Assembly (NCBI GenBank): GCA_031255315.1
Contig: JAIRSS010000114.1
Coordinates: 1-13,334 of the forward strand
Direction of reading: 5' to 3'
Length of the DNA stretch: 13,334 bases
DNA from: Spirochaetaceae bacterium
GTDB lineage: Bacteria; Spirochaetota; Spirochaetia; Treponematales; Breznakiellaceae
Shown here: in pieces, positions 1 through 5,573 of the stretch
Layout of the letters: every line of letters starts with the position of its first letter
Position numbering within the stretch: the stretch's first letter is position 1
Translations under genes and position numbers: made by a program
Notes under the pieces: generated by a model
What the model was told of the DNA's origin: nothing
The model's database searches: none
Seen by the model: the letters and a program-made list of their open reading frames with translations, nothing else

Positions 1-826
1 GGTACCGGTACTCAAAATGCTCCCGTCCCGTCCACTTCCTGACCGTTTTCCCCTCCATACACCCCTCATCCAGCGAACCATACAACCACCTATGACTGTC
101 CGGCTTACAGGTAAAGATAAAATGCTGGCCTTTCTCCGCTATCAACGCACAGACAGGGTAATTCGCATATAAATCATCCCCCAAATACACCGGATTAAGC
201 CATGCATGCTCTTCCGCATGGCCTTCCACCCACCGTTTCGCCGCATTCCGTTCGCAATCCTGCTTCCCCTCCCCGTCCTCGTTCCGGATAAACTCCGGTG
301 CTAACGGCAATACCGTCTCACAACCCGGTTTCACCAGCGCCGCCGCCACCATGTCATGGTAATACAGCGTCTGTCCGTCCGATAACTCCTGGTGCAGACA
401 ATGCGGGCACTGGATGTTCTTCGATTGATAAAACCAGACCCCGTCAAGAGTTACCAGCCGGTAGGTATTGTTCAGTACCAGGTATCGATCCAGCCCCTTA
501 TACCGTTGCGCCGTTTCAAGCCCAGCCTCAAAGACCCCCCCGAAGGCTCCCGGTTCTATCCCGTCCAACAACCCGGTGATCTGGTTATTGCTGGGGATAT
601 TGTCTGCTTTCAGGATGGTTTGGACGTTGCTCCGTTGTTTCTTTTTCCGAAGCCGTTCCTGGTAGTCCAGCATTGAGGGGTGCTGAAAGAAAAATATCCC
701 GTAGGCCCCTTTGATGGCGTCAGCATACTCGTACTGCTTGTCGTACCCGTCCCGCCGCTTGTCGGTTATACCGTTTCCGATGGCGTCAAATGTTTCCAAA
801 TGCGCCTTGAGTAATCCCACACCCAT
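1..826 (-). CDS. IS4-superfamily DDE transposase, N-terminal part (runs off window)
   Basis: This is an open frame of 275 codons without a stop, read from ATG at 826 to the window edge. It would cut and paste its own IS by a DDE/RNase H-fold mechanism. Visible signatures are an N-terminal region with FFFQHPSMLDYQ (45-56), the IPSNNQITGLLD segment (78-89), a first candidate catalytic Asp in TLDGVWFY (D128), a CPHC pair (140-143), the LPLAPEFI...KQDCERNAAKRW block (173-199) and a second candidate Asp in GDD (217-218). The distal Glu region would lie beyond the edge. I recognise the IPSxNQI and KQDCE blocks from a widespread transposase group but cannot name the exact IS family. A TGA lies two codons before the ATG, and the frame above it carries further stops. 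The Shine-Dalgarno match is poor, so either 826 is the true weak start or the N-terminus is damaged. Confidence 0.85.
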   Translation of the reverse strand, partial: MGVGLLKAHLETFDAIGNGITDKRRDGYDKQYEYADAIKGAYGIFFFQHPSMLDYQERLRKKKQRSNVQTILKADNIPSNNQITGLLDGIEPGAFGGVFEAGLETAQRYKGLDRYLVLNNTYRLVTLDGVWFYQSKNIQCPHCLHQELSDGQTLYYHDMVAAALVKPGCETVLPLAPEFIRNEDGEGKQDCERNAAKRWVEGHAEEHAWLNPVYLGDDLYANYPVCALIAEKGQHFIFTCKPDSHRWLYGSLDEGCMEGKTVRKWTGREHFEYRY

Positions 827-917
827 GCTTCAGTATCGGAACTTGGCCTAAATGTAAAACTGCTGGTAAATTCGGTTCTCCCCTACCCTATTTTACTATA
901 TTAGGTTATTCTTATCT

Positions 918-977
918 TTATCTTTGCATATTTACATTTTCTTCATTTGCTGTATTATGATCCTGCCATTCTTTCAT
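918..977 (-). CDS. Possible 19-residue leader peptide upstream of the transposase
   Basis: ATG at 977 is preceded by GGGGAG with a 5-base spacing, a better ribosome-binding site than that of the transposase itself, and opens MKEWQDHNTANEENVNMQR before TAA. The peptide is hydrophilic and matches nothing I know. It could be a translated leader that tunes transposase expression, the remnant of the original transposase start, or chance. The ribosome-binding site overlaps the arm 979-988 of an imperfect inverted repeat whose other arm is 1015-1024. Confidence 0.2.
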   Translation of the reverse strand: MKEWQDHNTANEENVNMQR

Positions 978-1076
978 TTGTACTCCCCTTGGTTATACCT
1001 GTTCTGTATTTTTGGGGGTGTACATCTTTTTTTGTAGCACGGATCACGCAGGACACGGCATAGCCTTTTCAAGTCT

Positions 1077-1093
1077 CACCGGCATAGCCGGTG
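1077..1093. repeat. GC-rich hairpin with 3-base loop
   Basis: CACCGGC (1077-1083) pairs perfectly with GCCGGTG (1087-1093) around an ATA loop. On the plus strand it is followed by GTTTTATC, a short T-run, so it could be a weak terminator for plus-strand transcripts. Its left half repeats the nearby CGGCATAGCC at 1056-1065. Confidence 0.4.
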
Positions 1094-1154
1094 GTTTTAT
1101 CAATTCCAATAAAGTACCGATAACGTACCGATGCTACGAATCTTGAAAAACGCC

Positions 1155-1180
1155 AAAAAGGAATCTCGTGCTAATTCCTT
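1155..1180 (-). terminator. Intrinsic terminator after the tRNA gene
   Basis: Read on the minus strand, AAGGAAT pairs with ATTCCTT across a 9-base loop and is followed by further T residues (five in all at the stem end) before GG. It starts about 20 bases beyond the tRNA 3' end. The stem is only 7 bp and AT-rich, so strength is uncertain. Confidence 0.55.
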
Positions 1181-1200
1181 GTTCTGCAAAGAATTACATT

Positions 1201-1274
1201 TGGGCTATCGAGGACTTGAACCTCGGACCAAGAGATTATGAGTCTCCTGCTCTAACCAACTGAGCTAATAGCCC
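1201..1274 (-). tRNA. tRNA with CAT anticodon, probably tRNA-Ile2 (lysidine) rather than tRNA-Met
   Basis: A complete cloverleaf can be drawn. The acceptor stem is GGGCTAT/ATAGCCC with discriminator A at 1201. The D arm is GCTC-AGTTGGTTA-GAGC. The anticodon arm is GGAGA-CTCATAA-TCTCT, with one G-T pair, giving anticodon CAT. The T arm is CGAGG-TTCAAGT-CCTCG. CCA is not encoded. CAT can mean initiator Met, elongator Met or Ile2, whose C34 is changed to lysidine by TilS. The GGGCTAT acceptor and the GAGCAGG..GACTCATAATC..CTTGGTC core resemble bacterial tRNA-Ile2 more than elongator Met, and the first acceptor pair is matched, unlike an initiator. It has its own promoter and terminator and appears monocistronic. 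Confidence 0.95.
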
Positions 1275-1292
1275 CTCCTATAATTTCCTTAC

Positions 1293-1321
1293 TTTATATT
1301 GTAACTGCTCAAAAAAGTCAA
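1293..1321 (-). promoter_or_regulatory. Sigma-70 promoter of the tRNA gene
   Basis: On the minus strand TTGACT (-35, 1321-1316) is followed after exactly 17 bases by TATAAA (-10, 1298-1293). Predicted initiation near 1286 gives a short leader of about a dozen bases before the tRNA 5' end at 1274. There is no competing gene start, so this is the likely tRNA promoter. Confidence 0.8.
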
Positions 1322-1348
1322 GCGCCCGATTACCTCACCAGCAATTAG

Positions 1349-1379
1349 GCTTAACCCCGTCAGGTAGACGCGGTTAAGC
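1349..1379. repeat. 13-bp inverted repeat (one mismatch) between tRNA and mazG
   Basis: GCTTAACCCCGTC (1349-1361) faces GACGCGGTTAAGC (1367-1379) around AGGTA, with a single C-C mismatch. It sits between the divergent tRNA promoter and the mazG start. No T-run follows on either strand, so it may be a transcribed stem-loop, a protein site, or a short dispersed palindrome. Confidence 0.5.
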
Positions 1380-1480
1380 GGCTTGTTCTGAGTTAAATGC
1401 ATCAGGCGCCGAATGCTTGCCGTCCAGGAGTTTACTGCCGCTTCCGCCAATGCAGCATGTTTTTTTCTCCGGGCCAACTT

Positions 1481-1509
1481 TTTTCGTCCGCTATCCAAAA
1501 GAATACTAT
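1481..1509 (+). promoter_or_regulatory. Weak candidate promoter for mazG
   Basis: TTTTCG (1481-1486) and TACTAT (1504-1509) are spaced by 17 bases and would start transcription about 15 bases before the mazG start. Both boxes are imperfect and nothing better was seen nearby. Confidence 0.3.
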
Positions 1510-1528
1510 CCATGATAAAAAAAGAGGT

Positions 1529-2332
1529 ATGGTGACTAACCACGCGGCCTTCCAGGGCCTTTATGATACCATCGTCCGGCTCCGTTCCCCGGACGGCTGC
1601 CCGTGGGATCGGGAACAGAGCCCCGCAACCCTCCGGGGTGGATTGATCGAGGAAACTTACGAATGTGTAGAAGCTATTAATGAAAAAGACCCGGCCCATA
1701 TACGGGAAGAATTGGGAGACCTTTTCCTTTTGGTAACCATGCTCTCCTATATGCACGAACAGGATGGATGCTTTACCGTATCCGAAGTCTTGACAGGAAT
1801 CACGGAGAAACTCATACGCCGTCACCCCCATGTATTTGGGGACTTGAAGGTCCGGGACAGTGCCGAGGTTCTGGATAATTGGACCCGGATCAAAGTGGAG
1901 CAGGAGGGCCGTGAGCCGAAAGATTCCGTCCTGGACGAGGTATCCCGGTCGCTGCCCCCCATGGACCGGGCCTGGAAACTCCAGAAGAAGGCCGCAAAGT
2001 CCGGGTTCGACTGGCCTGATATACAGGGCGTCTTCGGCAAGCTGGAGGAGGAACTAGGGGAAGTTGAGGAAGCGGCTGCTTTCGCGGACAGCGCCCGGAC
2101 GGACGCCGCGGGTGACGCGGTGGAGGAAGAGCTGGGGGATCTTCTCTTTTCGGTGGTAAATCTTTGCCGCCGCCTCACGGTAGAGCCGTCGGCGGCGCTT
2201 CAGAGGGCGAACACTAAATTTATAAAACGCTTTACTTACATGGAGAAGGAAATGAAAAAAGCCGGCCAGGAGATGAAGCAAGAAAACCTTCCCCTCATGG
2301 ACGGATTCTGGGAAGCGGCGAAAATCCTTTGA
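1529..2332 (+). CDS. mazG: MazG nucleoside triphosphate pyrophosphohydrolase
   Basis: This cytoplasmic enzyme hydrolyses (d)NTPs to the monophosphate and pyrophosphate. It is linked to nucleotide-pool cleaning and, in E. coli, to lowering ppGpp. The 267-residue product matches E. coli MazG in length (263) and architecture. An N-terminal MazG domain (about 8-110) has SPDGCPWDREQ (20-30) and the Mg-binding pattern E41-E42-x-x-E45 followed by E60-E61-x-x-D64. The RRHPHVFGD segment and a linker with SLPPMDRAWKLQKKAA follow. A second MazG domain carries EEELGEVEEA and EEELGDLLFSVVNL, and the C-terminus has ALQRANTKFIKRF. The start is ATG 1529 or the adjacent GTG 1532; AGAGG at 1523-1527 suits the GTG better by spacing. 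A longer frame opening at 1397 adds residues unlike MazG and is not favoured. It is convergent with the glycosyltransferase gene, with 19 bases between the stops. Confidence 0.95.
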   Translation: MVTNHAAFQGLYDTIVRLRSPDGCPWDREQSPATLRGGLIEETYECVEAINEKDPAHIREELGDLFLLVTMLSYMHEQDGCFTVSEVLTGITEKLIRRHPHVFGDLKVRDSAEVLDNWTRIKVEQEGREPKDSVLDEVSRSLPPMDRAWKLQKKAAKSGFDWPDIQGVFGKLEEELGEVEEAAAFADSARTDAAGDAVEEELGDLLFSVVNLCRRLTVEPSAALQRANTKFIKRFTYMEKEMKKAGQEMKQENLPLMDGFWEAAKIL

Positions 2333-2351
2333 CTCTCGACTCAACAGGCCC

Positions 2352-3629
2352 TTATAGCTGCCCGAAATTCATCAATACCTGACGGAGCCGCTGTTCCAGA
2401 AGCGTGAATGAAAAAAACCGGCGGCCCAACTCATAATTGCGGGCGGTGATGGCCTCTACCATAGTGGGATTGTCGAGCAAGGCCCGGACGGTAGTAATGG
2501 TTTCCGGGGTAACATAGTTTTCCATCATCACCACATCAAAGTCCAGAGGCTCTATATCCTGTTGAAATATGGAATACCGGTTTACCAGCATAGGTTTTTT
2601 GAACCACAGCGCTTCGAGAAATGCGTTTCCAAAGCCTTCGTAGGTTGAAGGATACGTAACAAAATCGGCGTTAAGATAGCAATCCCAAAGACTGTATTTC
2701 TTTTCTCCTGTTTCAGTAACGCCGCGTTCAGCGCCTATTATGTCTGACCGGACTATGACGTTTACCCCCAAAAGCGCGGCGTAATCCATCGTCCGATGAA
2801 AATAGTCTGATCCCTCGTCCCGGTCCTGGTGGCTGATGAGGAGTGCGGCTTTTCTATCCTTGAACCGCCCGGCAAGTTCTATGGCGTGCTCTATACCCTT
2901 CCGGGCGATCACCCGCGTCGGCTGGAGGAGCAACGTTTCGTTGTCCGCTATCCCCAGGTCCCGGCGCATATCCCGGCCGTAATCATCCAGGACCGGCGGT
3001 TCAGTATCAAAGTCAAATACGTTGGGAATAACGGTCGAAGCGATTCCGCAACGGTGTGAAAGCTGCCGCCGGCCTTCGGAGTTAATCACCACATGATTTA
3101 TAGTATGCAGTCTGGGGGGAAAGGACATGGAAAGGTAGTCTTCCACGCAGTTCACGGTAAAACGCTGGCGTTCCCAGGCAAAATCATGATGATGGGCAAT
3201 GGTAGGAATGCCGGTCTCGGCAATGAGTTCCGTCAGGGCAAGCCCCAGGGGAATATGCATGGGGATAGTCAGGGCGTTTTCTGTAATCAGGAGGTCTATC
3301 CTGAAATTTTCTACAAAACCGTATAAAGCCCGTTTCAAGCGGTACCGGACCGCCTGAATCTCCCCGGTAAGATCCGTCCCCCGTATCGTAGTCCCGAAAC
3401 AACGCTCCTGAAGTTCCATCACCAAAGGATGCCCAAAGAACGCTTCTTCATTTACCATAGATCTTTCAGGATCCCAATCGGAAAGCCCGGAAAAGAAGTA
3501 ACACTCATACCCTATCTTCTCCAAGACCTGCCGCCATTTGGCGGTTTCCAGAGAAACCCCGTCGGTCCCCTTAAAACGGGTTGAAACAAAACCGATGCGG
3601 CGTATGGCGTTCCATTTGACTAAATACAT
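2352..3629 (-). CDS. GT4-like family glycosyltransferase (GT-B fold)
   Basis: This 425-residue protein probably transfers a sugar from a nucleotide-sugar donor with retention of configuration. Acceptor and donor are unknown. The N-terminal half has an RIGFVSTRFKGTDGVSLET opening (11-29), a glycine-bearing nucleotide-sugar-enzyme start, and an unusual HHHDFAWERQRF motif in the acceptor half. The C-terminal donor half has TRVIARKGIEHA with R239 and R243-K244, then the hallmark EX7E motif in YEGFGNAFLE (E331 and E339). No signal peptide or membrane segment is seen, so it is likely cytosolic. ATG 3629 lies 3 bases after the stop of the upstream gene, and GGAGG falls 11 bases before it inside that gene's end, suggesting translational coupling. 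GT4-like enzymes make glycolipids, polysaccharides or compatible-solute glycosides; the sequence does not settle which. Confidence 0.85.
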   Translation of the reverse strand: MYLVKWNAIRRIGFVSTRFKGTDGVSLETAKWRQVLEKIGYECYFFSGLSDWDPERSMVNEEAFFGHPLVMELQERCFGTTIRGTDLTGEIQAVRYRLKRALYGFVENFRIDLLITENALTIPMHIPLGLALTELIAETGIPTIAHHHDFAWERQRFTVNCVEDYLSMSFPPRLHTINHVVINSEGRRQLSHRCGIASTVIPNVFDFDTEPPVLDDYGRDMRRDLGIADNETLLLQPTRVIARKGIEHAIELAGRFKDRKAALLISHQDRDEGSDYFHRTMDYAALLGVNVIVRSDIIGAERGVTETGEKKYSLWDCYLNADFVTYPSTYEGFGNAFLEALWFKKPMLVNRYSIFQQDIEPLDFDVVMMENYVTPETITTVRALLDNPTMVEAITARNYELGRRFFSFTLLEQRLRQVLMNFGQL

Positions 3630-3632
3630 AGC

Positions 3633-5168
3633 TTATTCTTCCTCCGGCTTCTGGCTGAAACAGTTCAAAAGCTGAACAATGGAACTGATTTTTTGATACG
3701 CGTCGTTAAGCCGCTGCCCCAGAGGACTTTTAGAAACCGCGGTCAATTCTTTCCAGTTCATAATGAGTTCGTGGAGATTTTTTTCAAAATCTTCGACAAT
3801 ATGCTTCATGGAATTTTCTATAACGGTGAAGTATTTGGCGGCGGCGGTAAGATATTCCTGGGCTTCATCATTGACGCCGCCGACAATGGCGTTGATATAC
3901 CGCGCCTGGCTCCGATCGTGGTCCACCCGGACCAGGGCCGTCCTGATCCGGGAGCCGTCTTTGCCCTTCTCGCCCAGCGCTTCATCTAATTCGATGAGTT
4001 TACCGGATGTCTCTTTGATCCCATGAACAGCCTCGGACATCTCCCGGGACGAAGCGGATGTGGTCCATTGTCCCCTAATAAGGAGGATATCGCAAAGGTC
4101 TTGGAATTCCCGGTCTACAAAATCTCCAATAAAGGCCATCAAATAATTGATCCCCCCGGCGAAGTCATAGCCATCCAAGCCTCTGCGGATCAGGTTCTCG
4201 CTTTCCTGCTCGGTATAGCATTGCAGCCGGACCACATCGGCGGAACCAAAAATATTTTTAGCCAGGCTGCGGACCAGAACTTTCCATTCTTTCGTCGTAA
4301 GATCGCTAATGATATGCTGGATTTCGGTTTGCTTGTTCCCAAGCCACGTTTCAGCAAGGTATTCGTTGGGAATTTTCAGCTTTCCCTGCCAGAGCGGATC
4401 CCGGATAGTATATTGGATGATCCGTTCCAATATATTTGAATCCCGTATATCCCGTACCAGCCTGGTTACCGCGTTCCACTGTTCGAGGGGAAGCACATCA
4501 GTACCCCCATTACTCAGCCGCATTATTCCCAGAACAGTCTTCCAATTTTCATCGGGATTGAGGAGGGGCAGTATGGCATATAATTTTTCAAGATACTTGA
4601 TAATATCTTTTGCCTTGATTGGCGCGAATTTCGGCTGATACCCCTCAAACTTTTCAGGAAAATTGATGTCGAATTGTTGCAGCACCGTAAAGAACGGATA
4701 GGTGACGAACTGACTAAAGGCGCTGATCTGGTTATTGGTAACGTTCACCGCGTGTGTACGGGCTTCATCAAAAGCGGCGGATACCATTGACAGTTCCTGG
4801 GTGAGTTGGGGAATGAGCTCTTTCGGGGGCGTCGTCTTGAGCCGCTCCTCAACCTGCGCGTGATTGAGCCTCCGAATTACCGTAAGAGTCGGCTTGTCCA
4901 TGAAAACTTCCAGTGCAAGCTGACGTATGCGAGACGCTTTATTGATGTCCCGGATAAAAAGCGACGCCGGATAAATGACCTTGTAGATTTCGTACACCGT
5001 ATGCGCAAAAGCCGGCTCAATTTCCTCGGCGCGGGATTTATAAAACCTCGTATACTTGTTCTCGTTAATATCCCTCAGTATCTGCCTAAGGAACTCCTTC
5101 TTTTTCGGATCCGCCTCATTATCCCCGGAAATAAATGAAAATACCCGATTTAAAATATCTTCCGCCAT
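3633..5168 (-). CDS. Uncharacterised helical protein, possibly the DUF5312 family of treponemes
   Basis: This predicted 511-residue soluble protein has no signal peptide or membrane span. It is rich in charged heptad-like helices throughout, for example the C-terminal region with EYLTAAAKYFTVIENSMKHI and the final QKPEEE tail. I do not recognise a catalytic motif. It resembles what I recall of a spirochaete-restricted family of unknown function (DUF5312), but I could not search. Start choice: ATG 5168 has GAGGAAGG directly upstream and is preferred over a TTG 21 bases further out. The gene is first in a two-gene unit with the glycosyltransferase (3-base gap), so the two probably act in one process, perhaps envelope or glycan related; that is inference. 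Its leader carries competing hairpins. Confidence 0.85.
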   Translation of the reverse strand: MAEDILNRVFSFISGDNEADPKKKEFLRQILRDINENKYTRFYKSRAEEIEPAFAHTVYEIYKVIYPASLFIRDINKASRIRQLALEVFMDKPTLTVIRRLNHAQVEERLKTTPPKELIPQLTQELSMVSAAFDEARTHAVNVTNNQISAFSQFVTYPFFTVLQQFDINFPEKFEGYQPKFAPIKAKDIIKYLEKLYAILPLLNPDENWKTVLGIMRLSNGGTDVLPLEQWNAVTRLVRDIRDSNILERIIQYTIRDPLWQGKLKIPNEYLAETWLGNKQTEIQHIISDLTTKEWKVLVRSLAKNIFGSADVVRLQCYTEQESENLIRRGLDGYDFAGGINYLMAFIGDFVDREFQDLCDILLIRGQWTTSASSREMSEAVHGIKETSGKLIELDEALGEKGKDGSRIRTALVRVDHDRSQARYINAIVGGVNDEAQEYLTAAAKYFTVIENSMKHIVEDFEKNLHELIMNWKELTAVSKSPLGQRLNDAYQKISSIVQLLNCFSQKPEEE

Positions 5169-5192
5169 ACCTTCCTCAAAAATACACAATTT

Positions 5193-5220
5193 TATTCCAA
5201 CGCCGGCCGGGTTTGGAATA
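5193..5220 (-). promoter_or_regulatory. Leader stem-loop next to the DUF5312-like gene
   Basis: TATTCCAA (5193-5200) pairs perfectly over 8 bp with TTGGAATA (5213-5220) around a GC-rich 12-base loop. On the minus strand it ends about 25 bases before the start codon at 5168. Its upstream arm can alternatively pair with the neighbouring GTTTTGGAACAG segment. Confidence 0.45.
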
Positions 5221-5238
5221 GTCTCAAAACGCCTGAGC

Positions 5239-5288
5239 CTGTTCCAAAACTCATTGACTGTGCGCTAACGCGCACGGTTTTGGAACAG
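5239..5288 (-). promoter_or_regulatory. Long nested stem-loop in the leader
   Basis: CTGTTCCAAAAC (5239-5250) and GTTTTGGAACAG (5277-5288) form a perfect 12-bp stem. Inside it, GTGCGC (5260-5265) and GCGCAC (5270-5275) form a 6-bp stem around TAAC. There is no adjacent T-run. It lies between the candidate promoter and the start of the helical-protein gene, so it would be transcribed. Confidence 0.55.
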
Positions 5289-5306
5289 CCCCGCATATCA
5301 CATAAA

Positions 5307-5335
5307 AGCATACGATAGAACCGCCCCTCTTGCAA
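5307..5335 (-). promoter_or_regulatory. Candidate sigma-70 promoter for the DUF5312-like/glycosyltransferase unit
   Basis: On the minus strand TTGCAA (5335-5330) is followed after 17 bases by TATGCT (5312-5307), each box matching the consensus at four of six positions. Initiation near 5300 would give a leader of about 130 bases containing all the hairpins. Confidence 0.4.
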
Positions 5336-5454
5336 ATTTCCGCGCACTAATTTTGCATTTGCCGGCTTCTTATAGTGAAATCTTTTACTCCATCCGCCGT
5401 TTTGACATACTCCATACACCAATTCACAGCATGGAAAATTTACACGGAACAATA

Positions 5455-5495
5455 CATGGGGAGTTTACGGGGTAAGGCCCCGTAAACTCCCCATG
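5455..5495. terminator. 18-bp perfect palindrome, probable nifJ terminator without T-run
   Basis: CATGGGGAGTTTACGGGG (5455-5472) is followed by the loop TAAGG and its exact reverse complement (5478-5495). It lies 79 bases beyond the nifJ stop and would form a very stable hairpin in RNA from either strand. Neither flank has the usual U-run, so it may be a U-less terminator, an mRNA 3'-end protector, or a dispersed palindromic element. Confidence 0.5.
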
Positions 5496-5573
5496 AACGC
5501 GTTAACCGGGATTTTGCATCACGGGAATGTCAACGGCATCCCGCGCACCAATCTGCAAATCTCCCCGGACTCC

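Larger units (their letters stand above)
1..1024 (-). mobile_element. Left-truncated insertion sequence (IS4-superfamily transposase plus upstream flank)
   Basis: The transposase reading frame enters from the window edge and its upstream flank extends toward the tRNA gene. The outer boundary is uncertain. I place it tentatively near 1014-1024, where GGGGGTGTACA occurs, because an imperfect inverted partner (TGTACTCCCC, 979-988) lies just inside and because base composition changes there: 890-975 is AT-rich, the region beyond is mixed. No target-site duplication can be tested because the other IS end is outside the window. The element lies on the 3' side of a tRNA gene, roughly 175 bases from its end. 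Confidence 0.5.
827..1200. other. Gene-poor spacer: IS flank and tRNA downstream region
   Basis: This stretch contains no convincing protein gene. It holds the AT-rich transposase upstream region (890-975), an inverted repeat at 979-988/1015-1024, a 10-base direct repeat CGGCATAGCC at 1056-1065 and 1080-1089, a GC-rich 7-bp hairpin (CACCGGC/GCCGGTG, 1077-1093), a tandem GTACCGAT pair around 1116-1133 and the tRNA terminator. Confidence 0.6.
5169..5573. other. 405-bp intergenic region with leader hairpins, promoter and palindrome
   Basis: I see no credible protein gene here; an 86-codon minus-strand frame at 5192-5452 lacks an ATG start and family resemblance. From right to left on the minus strand it contains the nifJ 3' region, the 18-bp palindrome 5455-5495, a candidate promoter at 5307-5335, and a roughly 130-base leader with stem-loops at 5239-5288 and 5193-5220. 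Confidence 0.7.

Noticed and set aside
298..676. Plus-strand frames of 65-94 codons near the left edge
   Set aside because: They are antisense to the transposase, whose motifs are clear on the minus strand.
1289..1831. Minus-strand 180-codon frame antisense to mazG
   Set aside because: It overlaps the conserved MazG N-terminal domain and covers the tRNA promoter; no family features.
5192..5452. Minus-strand 86-codon frame in the nifJ to DUF5312-like spacer
   Set aside because: Non-ATG start, no ribosome site, no family resemblance, and it runs across the hairpin leader and the candidate promoter.
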